Source of the DNA: Niallia endozanthoxylica | GTDB taxonomy: Bacteria; Bacillota; Bacilli; Bacillales; Cytobacillaceae | Direction: 5' to 3' | NCBI RefSeq assembly: GCF_008710145.1 | Contig: NZ_VYKL01000010.1 | Span: 248,001 to 312,000, forward strand | Length of the DNA: 64,000 bases | Shown here: positions 51,754-60,050 of the stretch, piece by piece | How positions within the stretch are numbered: position 1 is the first letter of the stretch | Layout: each line of letters begins with the position of its first letter | The notes under the pieces: model-generated | The model's database searches: none | What the model was told of the DNA's origin: nothing | The model's input: the letters and a program-made list of their open reading frames with translations, nothing else | Program-made: the position numbers and the translations under genes

Positions 51754-53205
51754 TTGCTAAAGGTATCACTTGGAAAAATAAACAATGTGTTGGGCCATCA
51801 GGAAATTGAAAGTACGGAATATTTTGAAGTATATGACCCAGGAAATAAAACAGATGTGGTAGCAAGTGTAGCCAGAGGGACAAAGGAGACCGCCAATCAA
51901 GCAGTAGAAACGGCCCACCAAGCTTATCTGAAATGGAAGTTTGTACCAGTAAAGGAACGGGTTCAATTGGTCAAACAGGCGGCAGTGGTTTTGGAAGAAT
52001 CAACAGAATCCTTAAGACCCTTACTGATAAGAGAAAATGGCGGGACGGTTAAAGAATCTACTGCAGATTTTATTAGAGGGGCTAGTATGATTCACAATAT
52101 GGCGGATCGTGCCGAAGCATTTCTTGAACGATCAAGTTTTGAAAATACAGTGAGCTGGATGAGCATTGAAAAGAATCCGATTGGGGTCGTTGGATTAATC
52201 GTCCCATGGAATTCTCCCATCATATTGACCATGTCCAAATTAGCTCCTGCCATACTTGCTGGAAATACAGTCGTTGTCAAGCCTTCACGTGAGGCTCCTG
52301 TTGCCTTGACATTAGCGTTAAAAGAAATGGCGAAAGTCCTTCCGCATGGTGTTATCAATGTAGTGAACGGCCGTTCCGATGTCACGATTACATTAACCGA
52401 ACATCCTTTAGTGGGTAAAATTTCTTTTACCGGTGGAACGCAAACAGGCAGCTCAATCATGGCTAGTTCAGCCTCGACGGTTAAAAGGGTTAGTTTAGAA
52501 CTTGGGGGAAATGACCCAGCCATCCTTTTGGATGATGCAGATATAAACAAAATCATGCCTAGACTATGTAAAGGAATTTTCACCAGAGCAGGTCAAATCT
52601 GCTTTGCAGTCAAGCGGGTCTATGTTCCAAAATATATGATGGATAGGGTATATGAGGCGATGTCTGACATCGTGAATGACTATCAAGTCGGCCACGGATT
52701 GGACGAAAGAACGACATTTGGACCGTTAATTAATCAGAAGCAATATGATTATGTTCAAGGGTTAGCGGAGAAAGCCAAGCAATCGGGTGCTGTGGTCAGA
52801 CAGCTAGGGAAAAAAGTCGACCCAGAGCAATGGCAAAACGGCTATTATATGCTTCCATCCATTGTTAGGGATATTAATCATCGTCACGAATTGGTTGTCA
52901 GCGAGCAGTTTGGGCCGGTTATTCCTCTCATCTCGTATAACTCAATCGAAGAAGCGATTGAAATGGCGAATGGAACTGAATTTGGGTTGTGTTCTTCTGT
53001 ATGGTCAGAAGACCACGAGCGCGCCTTAGCCGTAGCCCGGAGAATAGAAGCAGGCGGTACCTTCATCAACAGTCATAATGTAGATTCCCTTTCACTTGAT
53101 ATGCCGTTTGGCGGTGTCAAACAAAGCGGATTAGGGAGAGAAAGAACAGAGATTGGCTTCTCTGAATACATCGAGTATCAAGCGATTCGTATGTTGAAAG
53201 AATGA
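51754..53205 (+). CDS. NAD(P)-dependent aldehyde dehydrogenase
   Basis: A 483-residue aldehyde dehydrogenase. The catalytic Glu is in SLELGGNDPAILL (about residue 250) and the nucleophilic Cys in TRAGQICFAVKRVYV (about 284). The coenzyme-binding FTGGTQTGSSIM and VPWNSP stretches are also present. The start is TTG at 51754 with AGGAGGG upstream. It begins the transcript that continues into the dioxygenases, so its likely substrate is the aldehyde released by the hydratase-aldolase encoded at 56.8 kb, comparable to PhdK (2-carboxybenzaldehyde dehydrogenase) in phenanthrene pathways. The exact aldehyde is inference. Confidence 0.9.
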   Translation: MLKVSLGKINNVLGHQEIESTEYFEVYDPGNKTDVVASVARGTKETANQAVETAHQAYLKWKFVPVKERVQLVKQAAVVLEESTESLRPLLIRENGGTVKESTADFIRGASMIHNMADRAEAFLERSSFENTVSWMSIEKNPIGVVGLIVPWNSPIILTMSKLAPAILAGNTVVVKPSREAPVALTLALKEMAKVLPHGVINVVNGRSDVTITLTEHPLVGKISFTGGTQTGSSIMASSASTVKRVSLELGGNDPAILLDDADINKIMPRLCKGIFTRAGQICFAVKRVYVPKYMMDRVYEAMSDIVNDYQVGHGLDERTTFGPLINQKQYDYVQGLAEKAKQSGAVVRQLGKKVDPEQWQNGYYMLPSIVRDINHRHELVVSEQFGPVIPLISYNSIEEAIEMANGTEFGLCSSVWSEDHERALAVARRIEAGGTFINSHNVDSLSLDMPFGGVKQSGLGRERTEIGFSEYIEYQAIRMLKE

Positions 53206-53235
53206 TAAATTCATATAAAAGGGTGTGTAGATAAA

Positions 53236-54570
53236 TTGAATAAAACGGTAAATAAAGATCATTTATCAAACATTAAGGACTTACTTCAAACAGGAAAACT
53301 CCCGCAATGGATTATGACCGATCCTGAAATCCATCAATTAGAAATTGAAAAAATCTTTAGCAAGAAATGGTATTTTATCGCCCATGAGTCAGAAATTCCA
53401 AATAAAGGAGATTATGTATCACGGTGGATTGTTCATGACCCTGTTCTGTTAATTCGGAGTGGCGCAGGTGATATAAACGCATTTATCAATTCCTGCACAC
53501 ACCGCGGTGTTCACTTATGTACAGCGGACTTAGGCAATAAGAAAACCTTCACCTGTCCGTATCATGGTTGGACGTATAACATTGAAGGCGAACTGGTCGG
53601 AATTCTTGCTGGCAATAAATTATACGGAGAAGAAATGGATAAAAAAGAGTGGGGGCTCAGGAAAGTACCAAAGGTTGAAAGCTATCATGGATTAATTTTT
53701 GCCTCTCTTAATCCGGATGTGGAACCGTTAGAAGAATTTTTAGGCGGAATGAAGTGGTATTTTGATATTATGCTAGGCCGAAGTAACAAGGGAATGGAAG
53801 TTATAGGGGCACCGCAGCGCTGGGTCGTTGATACCAACTGGAAGGTAAGTGCGGAAGTATTTGTGGGCGATGCTTATCATACGGCGATGACACATCGCTC
53901 GACCGTTGAGCTTGGAATCAGTCCGAAGGATCCGTTATTTGCGAGCAACGGTTATCAAATTCAATTAGAGAACGGACATGGATTAAACGTGATTCAGCCT
54001 CCAGAATCTGTTTCCATTCCGCCATATCAGGGTCTACCTGAAGAGCTGTGGCCGATGTTTGAAGAAAATTTAACAGAAGAACAATTATCTGTCTTTAAAA
54101 ATACCATGGTGTTCAACGGAAACTGCTTTCCAAATCTTTCTTTCCTGAGTCCAATGCATGGAAAAGGAGAACATGAGAACTTAACAAACTTCTTAACGAT
54201 TAGGCAATGGCGTCCGCTTGGACCGGACAAGATTGAAGCGTGGTCTTGGGTATTGGTAGACAAAGAAGCACCAGAGGAATTTAAAGAAAATTCCTACAAA
54301 AGATACGTGAACACCTTTGGTCCAGGAGGAACATTGGAGCAGGATGATACGGAATTATGGACAAGGCTTGCAGATGCGAGTAAAGGAGTAACCGCCAGGG
54401 ATAAGAACCTGCATTTCAATAATGTGGTGAATTATTTGATGGGAATGGATTTCGTTGAGCCTGTTGACGATTTTCCGGGGCCGGGCATTGCCTATCCGAC
54501 AACCTTCCTAGATGTGGTACACCGTGGCTTTTATGAGTATTGGCAGGAACTAATATCAAAGGAATCATGA
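53236..54570 (+). CDS. Rieske ring-hydroxylating dioxygenase alpha subunit 1
   Basis: A 444-residue oxygenase alpha subunit. The Rieske [2Fe-2S] site is C-x-H-x17-C-x2-H in CTHRGVHLC...CPYHGWTYN (about residues 85-111). The mononuclear iron site is GDAYHTAMTHRS (about 213-224) with a later carboxylate. It would add both atoms of O2 to an aromatic ring to give a cis-diol (or a catechol after loss of a carboxyl group). The beta subunit gene follows after 19 bases. The start is TTG at 53236 after a weak AAAAGGGTG; no better codon is near. No reductase component is encoded in the island. Confidence 0.93.
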   Translation: MNKTVNKDHLSNIKDLLQTGKLPQWIMTDPEIHQLEIEKIFSKKWYFIAHESEIPNKGDYVSRWIVHDPVLLIRSGAGDINAFINSCTHRGVHLCTADLGNKKTFTCPYHGWTYNIEGELVGILAGNKLYGEEMDKKEWGLRKVPKVESYHGLIFASLNPDVEPLEEFLGGMKWYFDIMLGRSNKGMEVIGAPQRWVVDTNWKVSAEVFVGDAYHTAMTHRSTVELGISPKDPLFASNGYQIQLENGHGLNVIQPPESVSIPPYQGLPEELWPMFEENLTEEQLSVFKNTMVFNGNCFPNLSFLSPMHGKGEHENLTNFLTIRQWRPLGPDKIEAWSWVLVDKEAPEEFKENSYKRYVNTFGPGGTLEQDDTELWTRLADASKGVTARDKNLHFNNVVNYLMGMDFVEPVDDFPGPGIAYPTTFLDVVHRGFYEYWQELISKES

Positions 54571-54589
54571 TTTAAAAGGAGGAACATTC

Positions 54590-55123
54590 ATGGTTAAAAT
54601 ACAGGAACCTAATCAATATGTCATAGATTTAGAATTACAAAATGAAATTACGATGTTTTACTATCGCGAAGCAGAGCTGTTAGATACGAGAGATTATCAA
54701 TCGTGGTTTCAGCTGCTTACTGAGGACATTATCTACCGCATGCCGGCGAGGGTGACATGTGATAGCTCAAGCGAATCGGACATTATTGATGAAATGAGCT
54801 ACTTTGAGGATGATTATACGACAATGAAAACGAGGGTGGACCGCTTGTATACGAAATCAGCCTGGTCTCATGATCCCCCATCCCGCACTCGTCATTTTAT
54901 CAGTCATATTCGAATCAAAAAGGGCAGGAATGAAGACGAATTAGAAGTGAAAAGCTATTTCCAATTTATTCGAAATCGAGGCAATCAAACGATCAATGAT
55001 CAGCTGACAGGAGAACGAGTAGATCTTCTACAAAGGGATGGTCATGACTGGAAGATTGCGAAACGAACAATATACCCTGATCATGCCGTGATTGGAACAC
55101 AAAACTTGCATACTTTTTTCTAA
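54590..55123 (+). CDS. Ring-hydroxylating dioxygenase beta subunit 1
   Basis: A 177-residue NTF2-like protein, the usual length of beta subunits. DTRDYQSWFQLLTEDIIYRM and the later PPSRTRHFISHIRI are family stretches. It forms a structural alpha3beta3 complex with the upstream alpha subunit and has no cofactor. AAAAGGAGG precedes the ATG. Confidence 0.92.
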   Translation: MVKIQEPNQYVIDLELQNEITMFYYREAELLDTRDYQSWFQLLTEDIIYRMPARVTCDSSSESDIIDEMSYFEDDYTTMKTRVDRLYTKSAWSHDPPSRTRHFISHIRIKKGRNEDELEVKSYFQFIRNRGNQTINDQLTGERVDLLQRDGHDWKIAKRTIYPDHAVIGTQNLHTFF

Positions 55124-55138
55124 TTAGGAGTGGATACG

Positions 55139-55663
55139 ATGGATAAAGCAGATAAATTAGCAGAATTTCGAAAAGTGATTGCAGAGCAGCGGACACCATT
55201 ACCAAGAGTGCCGGAGGATGAATGGGAACATGTCGTCGTTCATGCTGATGAAATCCCATGGTACAGTCCGGGGAAGGAAACAAATCCTTCTCGTTTAGGA
55301 CCTGTTCTTCAGTTACCGGTAAAGAGCTTTGAAATTTTTCTGCAAGAAATTGAAGCAGGTTCTGCCTCTGATATGCAGCGCCACCATCATGAAAGTGTTC
55401 ACTATGTCATGTCTGGGACAGGCTATAGTGAAATTGGAGGCAGAACGTATCATTGGTCAACAGGTGACTTTGTCTATACACCGCCAATGGTTTGGCACAG
55501 GCATTATAACAGCAGTCAGGAGGAGCCGGTTCGAATGTTCCTCGTGGAAAATTCAAAGCTCTTAGAAAACCTTGGGTTGAATTATCGCGAATCAGAAGGT
55601 TCGATTGATTATAGGGAACTTCAGGAAAAGTTAAAAAAGAAAAACGCTGAGATTCAAATATAA
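55139..55663 (+). CDS. Single-domain cupin protein
   Basis: A 174-residue cupin. The first motif is QRHHHESVHYVMSGTGY (about residues 81-97, three His and a downstream polar residue) and the second is GDFVYTPPMVWHRHYN (about 108-123, two His). The N-terminal 45 residues resemble the entry strand of gentisate 1,2-dioxygenase-type cupins, but the protein is half their length. It may be a metal-dependent dioxygenase or isomerase, or a sensor of a ring compound. AGGAGTGG precedes ATG 55139; a longer in-frame reading from 55130 would overlap this site. Its place between Rieske and LigAB genes supports a catabolic role. Confidence 0.75.
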   Translation: MDKADKLAEFRKVIAEQRTPLPRVPEDEWEHVVVHADEIPWYSPGKETNPSRLGPVLQLPVKSFEIFLQEIEAGSASDMQRHHHESVHYVMSGTGYSEIGGRTYHWSTGDFVYTPPMVWHRHYNSSQEEPVRMFLVENSKLLENLGLNYRESEGSIDYRELQEKLKKKNAEIQI

Positions 55664-55709
55664 TCTGCAGCGAGACTGGAATCTAACAATCGAAAGGGGG
55701 AGAAAGGAC

Positions 55710-55967
55710 TTGTCTGCTTATGAGATTAATAAACTGTTTCACGCCATTTCCGTTAATGAAGAAGTGAAACAAAGATATATAGAAAATCGGGAAACGGTCA
55801 TGAATGAATATCACTTGAACAAGCAGGAACAAAGGATGGTTGTGGAAAATGACTTTGCCGCACTGACGGAATATGGGGTGAATGGGCTGATTTTAATGAG
55901 AATCAAAGACGTTCATCAAGTTCCTGTTCCGGACATGTTAAAAAGTTTAAAATCGCGAGAATTATAG
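55710..55967 (+). CDS. LigA-like small subunit of a type II extradiol dioxygenase
   Basis: An 85-residue helical protein similar in layout to the LigA (alpha) subunit of protocatechuate 4,5-dioxygenase: YEINKLFHAISVNEEVKQRY, then a second helix pair and the EYGVNGLILMRIKDVH stretch. In LigAB the small subunit covers the active site of the large one. Its LigB-type partner follows after 33 bases. The start is TTG at 55710 after GAAAGGGGGAG. Confidence 0.8.
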   Translation: MSAYEINKLFHAISVNEEVKQRYIENRETVMNEYHLNKQEQRMVVENDFAALTEYGVNGLILMRIKDVHQVPVPDMLKSLKSREL

Positions 55968-56000
55968 ATATAGAGTAAAAAACAATCTGGAGGTAAAAGA

Positions 56001-56843
56001 ATGAGTAAACTGGTAGCTGCCCTTGCGATGAGTCACAGTCCGTTAATTCCATCGATTCCAACGGCTCCGCCCATCGAAAAACAAGAAAAAGTACAAGAGG
56101 CCTATGATCAATGCAGGGTCATATTAGAAGAGAAAAAACCGCAGGCGATTATTATTATATCTGCCGAGCATATGAGCACATTGTCGCCGCAATTAATCCC
56201 ACCTTTTACATTAGGGGTGGCCGAAAGCTACATAGGCCCGCTTGATAAATGGATCGGCATTCCGCAAAAGGAATATAAAGGATCCCAGGAATTTTCCCAT
56301 TTCCTTCTGTCCAAGCTGTACCAAAATCATTTTGATGTCGCGATGGCGGGTGAGTTAGCTCTTGATCATGGAATCATTCAACCATTGCATTATGTGGAAC
56401 CGCGAGAGGAAGAAGTGGTAGTGATCCCTGTCGTGTTGAATGGGATTACGCCTCCATTGCCGTCTATGAAGCGGTGTTATGAATTTGGAAAAGTACTAAG
56501 AGAAGCGATTGAAGAGCAGGAGATCTTTGAAAGGGTGGCCATTCTCGGAACTGGCGGCTTGTCACACTGGGTCGGTACGAAAGAAATGGGCACTGTTAAT
56601 GAAGAATGGGACCGCCGCGTCTTAGCTTTGATTCAATCAGGCCGAGCAAAGGAATTTGCCTGCATGAATGATGAGGAAATTATCCCTGCCGGTAATGGAG
56701 CAGAAGAGGTTCGCGCTTGGGCAGCGGTGGTTGGTGCTTCTTTATCCAATCAAGGTCAGGTCATTGCTTATGAAAACGTGAAGGAATGGGTAACAGGGCT
56801 AGGCTTTGTTGAAATGAAAGTGGAAGAAGGTGTTCGAGTTTGA
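56001..56843 (+). CDS. LigB-type extradiol ring-cleavage dioxygenase (type II)
   Basis: A 280-residue class III extradiol dioxygenase. Fe(II) ligands expected from LigB are visible: His in MSHSPLIP (about residue 11), His in IISAEHMST (about 57) and a Glu near the C-terminal part. The acid-base His lies in GTGGLSHWVGT (about 195). It cleaves a catecholic ring next to the hydroxyls. Together with the VOC enzyme at 33.5 kb the island has two unrelated ring-cleavage enzymes, so either two rings or two pathway branches are opened. TGGAGG precedes the ATG. Confidence 0.88.
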   Translation: MSKLVAALAMSHSPLIPSIPTAPPIEKQEKVQEAYDQCRVILEEKKPQAIIIISAEHMSTLSPQLIPPFTLGVAESYIGPLDKWIGIPQKEYKGSQEFSHFLLSKLYQNHFDVAMAGELALDHGIIQPLHYVEPREEEVVVIPVVLNGITPPLPSMKRCYEFGKVLREAIEEQEIFERVAILGTGGLSHWVGTKEMGTVNEEWDRRVLALIQSGRAKEFACMNDEEIIPAGNGAEEVRAWAAVVGASLSNQGQVIAYENVKEWVTGLGFVEMKVEEGVRV

Positions 56844-57817
56844 GAGAGACTGTTCATGATATAAAAGGAATCTATGCAATTATGCCTACACCTGCGTTAC
56901 CTGGTGCAGATCAGATGACGCTAGAAGATACAGTAGATTATAAAGAAACGGTAAGAGCCGTTCATCAATTGATTGAAGATGGTGTGGATGCGATTATGAC
57001 CACGGGTACGTTCGGCGAGGCCGCAACACTGACATGGGATGAGCATCTAAACTTTGTCGCAACCGTCGTGGAAGCAGCAAAAGGCCGCGTTCCCATCTAT
57101 GCTGGGGCAACGACGTTAAATACAAAGGATACCATCGTAAGAGCGAAGGCTTTCCAAGAAAAGGGTGTTTCTGGATTGCTGCTAGGCCGGCCGATGTGGT
57201 GTGAATGTGACGATGAGACCATTGTCAGCTTTTATCAGGATGTGGCAGAAGCGGTTCCGGATTTAGGTATTATTGTGTATGACAATCCGGTAGCCTTTAA
57301 AGGAAAGATTAGTTCAGACGTTTACGCTAGGCTTGCTGAAATTCCTTCTATTATCGCAGCTAAATGTACCTCCCTTGGCCAAGCATTTTGGAATGATGTA
57401 GAGGCTGTAAAAGGAAAAATCAGAATGCTGCCGATGGAGCGGGATTGGTATGAAGGGTGGAAAACGAATCCAGATGAAATTCTAGCATGCTGGAGCGGTG
57501 CTGCATCTTGCGGACCACAGGCAGCCGTCGCGCTAAAACATAGTCTATTGAACGGAGATGAGGAAAAGGCACAGGAAATCACAGAGGGAATGCAGCATGC
57601 CTCACGTACCTTTTTCCCTAACGGAGAATTCAAATTGTTTGCCAAATACAATATTCAGTTGGAAAAAATTAGAATCAATGAAGCTGGTTATATCCATGCG
57701 GGTCCAAGCCGACCGCCTTATACGAAAGTTCCAGAAGAATATGCAGAAGGCGCAAGAGAAGCGGGCAGACGTCTGGCGCAATTGCGGGAAAAATATGGCG
57801 GGAAAGCAGTTAGGTGA
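56840..57817 (+). CDS. Hydratase-aldolase of the polycyclic aromatic type (PhdJ/NahE-like, DapA superfamily)
   Basis: A 325-residue TIM-barrel class I aldolase. It matches from memory the trans-o-hydroxybenzylidenepyruvate hydratase-aldolase and 4-(2-carboxyphenyl)-2-oxobut-3-enoate aldolase group: GIYAIMPTPALPGAD, TTGTFGEAATLTWDEH, VYDNPVAFKGKI and the Schiff-base Lys in IIAAKCTSLGQAF (about residue 183). These enzymes hydrate and split an aryl-substituted oxobutenoate, the product of bicyclic ring cleavage, to pyruvate and an aromatic aldehyde. The start TTG overlaps the stop of the LigB gene, so translation is coupled. It is the strongest hint that a fused or side-chained ring is the substrate. 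Confidence 0.82.
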   Translation: MRETVHDIKGIYAIMPTPALPGADQMTLEDTVDYKETVRAVHQLIEDGVDAIMTTGTFGEAATLTWDEHLNFVATVVEAAKGRVPIYAGATTLNTKDTIVRAKAFQEKGVSGLLLGRPMWCECDDETIVSFYQDVAEAVPDLGIIVYDNPVAFKGKISSDVYARLAEIPSIIAAKCTSLGQAFWNDVEAVKGKIRMLPMERDWYEGWKTNPDEILACWSGAASCGPQAAVALKHSLLNGDEEKAQEITEGMQHASRTFFPNGEFKLFAKYNIQLEKIRINEAGYIHAGPSRPPYTKVPEEYAEGAREAGRRLAQLREKYGGKAVR

Positions 57818-57888
57818 CCAAAGATTTGAGAACAGGAAGGTAGAGCTTTGCGCGAGTATTCAAATACATGAGAAGGGGTTGTTCATTA

Positions 57889-59136
57889 ATGGAGGCTGTA
57901 ACAAAGAATCAAGAGTTAAATTTAACGTGGCCGGAAGAGGGGATTACGAGAGTTCCCTATCAAGTATTTTTAGATCAAAAGGTGTATGACGAAGAACAAA
58001 AGAATATTTTCCGCGGTCCAACCTGGAATTATCTCTGCTTAGAAGCGGAGCTGCCGAAAACGAATGATTATAAGACAGGTTTTATTGGGGATACCCCAGT
58101 GGTTGTTACACGGTCATCAGACGGTACGTTCAACGCCTTTGTTAATCGCTGTGCTCACCGCGGGGCTACGGTATGTATGGATTCCTGCGGCAATAGCCGG
58201 AATTTTACATGTGTCTATCATGCATGGGTGTATGATGATAAAGGAAATTTAAAGGGAGTTCCATTTAAAAATGGTGTTAATGGAAACGGCGGGATGCCGG
58301 ATGATTTTGACACGAAGAAACTGTCCTTGACAAAGGTCAGAGTAGAAAACTATCACGGAATGTTATTTGGAACCTTTGATGAAAATTTGGAGCCGGTTGA
58401 TCAATATATTGGGGAAAAAATGGGGCACTATTTGCAGCGGGTCTTTAATGGACGTCCTATTAAAATATTAGGCTATCAGCGCCAAAAAATGCAGAATAAT
58501 TGGAAATTATATTTTGAAAATGTGAAAGATTCTTATCATGCCAGCCTCCTGCATCTGTTTTTTACGACTTTTGGCATCAATCGTCTATCACAAAAAGGCG
58601 GCATTGATTTAGATGAACGCGGCATGCATCATGTCAGCTATACGTTTGGAAATAAAAATGAGAATGAGAATGTGTATAAAAACGAAAAAGTTCGTTCGTA
58701 TTCTAAATATACGTTAGACGATCCATCCCTACTAGATGGGTGGGATGAATTTGATGACGGCATTACCCTTGCGATTCAGTCGATCTTCCCTGGAGTTGTT
58801 CTGCAGCAAATTCATAATACGTTAGCTGTGCGCCAATTATTGCCGAAGAGTCCAGGAGAATGTGAACTGGTATGGACGTTTATCGGCTATGAAGATGACA
58901 GTGATGAGCAGATTGAAATGCGCTTAAAGCAAAATAATTTAGTGGGACCAGCAGGGTACGTTTCATTAGAAGATGGCGGTATTGGAGAAATGGTTCAAAA
59001 AGCGATTGTAAGAGACGGGGAGAAAACGGCATTTATCGAGATGGGCGGCAAGGATGTGAAAAGTGAAAACTACCGGATTACAGAAACATCCATCCGCGGC
59101 TTTTGGAAGAATTATCGCACATTAATGGGACTTTAA
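57889..59136 (+). CDS. Rieske ring-hydroxylating dioxygenase alpha subunit 2
   Basis: A 415-residue alpha subunit, distinct from subunit 1. The Rieske site is CAHRGATVC...CVYHAWVYD (about residues 80-108), and the mononuclear iron site is VKDSYHASLLHLFF (about 208-221). An insertion of about 35 residues rich in Asn, Lys and Glu (GNKNENENVYKNEKVRSYSK) after the iron site recalls benzoate, anthranilate and salicylate-type oxygenases. It therefore may act on an aromatic carboxylate formed by the aldehyde dehydrogenase. ATG 57889 is used; the in-frame ATG at 57868 lies before GAGAAGGGG. Its beta subunit gene is separated by a 200-base structured insert. Confidence 0.92.
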   Translation: MEAVTKNQELNLTWPEEGITRVPYQVFLDQKVYDEEQKNIFRGPTWNYLCLEAELPKTNDYKTGFIGDTPVVVTRSSDGTFNAFVNRCAHRGATVCMDSCGNSRNFTCVYHAWVYDDKGNLKGVPFKNGVNGNGGMPDDFDTKKLSLTKVRVENYHGMLFGTFDENLEPVDQYIGEKMGHYLQRVFNGRPIKILGYQRQKMQNNWKLYFENVKDSYHASLLHLFFTTFGINRLSQKGGIDLDERGMHHVSYTFGNKNENENVYKNEKVRSYSKYTLDDPSLLDGWDEFDDGITLAIQSIFPGVVLQQIHNTLAVRQLLPKSPGECELVWTFIGYEDDSDEQIEMRLKQNNLVGPAGYVSLEDGGIGEMVQKAIVRDGEKTAFIEMGGKDVKSENYRITETSIRGFWKNYRTLMGL

Positions 59137-59330
59137 CTTCATTCAGCAGAAGTCCTTCACTTCTATAAGTGGGGAATGAATACAATAAGTTTACTGATTC
59201 GATGGGGGTTAAACCCCAGCTGAATGAAGTAGCCTCCGGCGGATGCCTCGGATTTTTAAAGGTAATTTATCGAGCGAGCTCAGGTAATCCGGGCGCAAAT
59301 TCGACGGGGCGAATTTGATTCACTAGACAA
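59136..59330. repeat. Folded intergenic element between alpha and beta subunit genes
   Basis: About 190 bases with nested dyads. ACTTCATTCAGC (59136-59147) is the exact complement of GCTGAATGAAGT (59219-59230). Inside and after it are CACTT/AAGTG (59158-59171), GGGGTT/AACCCC (about 59205-59217), CGGATT/AATCCG (59249-59291) and CAAATTCG/CGAATTTG (59296-59317). The GC content is higher than in the genes around it. It looks like a small mobile repeat or a structured RNA inserted into an operon, either of the dispersed repeat kind seen in Bacillus or of the IS200/IS605-derived kind. No coding capacity is seen. Confidence 0.6.
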
Positions 59331-59342
59331 GGAGGAATTAGA

Positions 59343-59834
59343 ATGAGTAATCAGGAAACGCTAGGTTTGACAGAGATTAAGGAAAAGATTCAACAGTTAA
59401 GTGACCAATATATTCATTGTATTGATGATGATCGCTTAGAAGAATGGCCGGAATTTTTTACAGAAGATTGTACCTATAAAATCATTTCAAGAGAAAATTA
59501 TGCGAGAAATTTGCCGTCTGCCTTAATTTATTGTAAAAGTAAAGGAATGCTGAAGGACCGTGTTTCCGCCCATCGAAATGCGAATATCTTTGAAGCTCAT
59601 TTTTACCGGCATATTGTTAGCAATAGTTTAATCATGGGTGAGTCGAATGGAGTCTACCAAGTTCAATCCAATTATGTCGTTTTTCAAACCAAATTAGATG
59701 GAAATACAGAAGTCTACAATACGGGAAAATATGTCGATCAAGTGGTTTTTGAACAAGGAGAACCAAAGCTGAAAGAACGTCTAGTTGTCTATGATACGTT
59801 AAATATTCCAAGTTTACTTGTTACACCTATTTGA
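59343..59834 (+). CDS. Ring-hydroxylating dioxygenase beta subunit 2
   Basis: A 163-residue NTF2-like beta subunit. LSDQYIHCIDDDRLEEWPEF then TEDCTYKIISRENYARNLP near the N-terminus is typical of benzoate/anthranilate oxygenase small subunits, which agrees with the type of the second alpha subunit. CAAGGAGGAATTAG precedes the ATG. It ends the island operon before a good terminator. Confidence 0.9.
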   Translation: MSNQETLGLTEIKEKIQQLSDQYIHCIDDDRLEEWPEFFTEDCTYKIISRENYARNLPSALIYCKSKGMLKDRVSAHRNANIFEAHFYRHIVSNSLIMGESNGVYQVQSNYVVFQTKLDGNTEVYNTGKYVDQVVFEQGEPKLKERLVVYDTLNIPSLLVTPI

Positions 59835-59839
59835 TGAAA

Positions 59840-59888
59840 AAGGGAAGAGTGACTGCTATATAAGCAGGACAATCTTCCCTTCTTTTTG
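59840..59888 (+). terminator. Terminator of the dioxygenase operon
   Basis: AAGGGAAGA pairs with TCTTCCCTT across about 24 bases with an inner CTGCT/AGCAG stem, followed by CTTTTTG. Confidence 0.8.
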
Positions 59889-60050
59889 CGTGCTAAAATA
59901 TTACAAACATGGATTTATTTCGACTATTAATCTATAATGAGTTTAACGATTAGTCTAAAAATTCAGTTATTTATATAGTTAATAGAGTATGGAAGGAAGA
60001 ATAGAATCAATCGTATGATTTGCCCATAATTAAATAGGGAGAATATGTTC

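Noticed and set aside
52092..52583. 163-codon minus-strand frame opposite the aldehyde dehydrogenase gene
   Set aside because: It is an antisense shadow of a conserved enzyme gene, with no upstream ribosome binding site.
57558..57989. 143-codon frame overlapping the aldolase and the second Rieske alpha gene
   Set aside because: It is out of frame with two well-supported genes and shows no family features.
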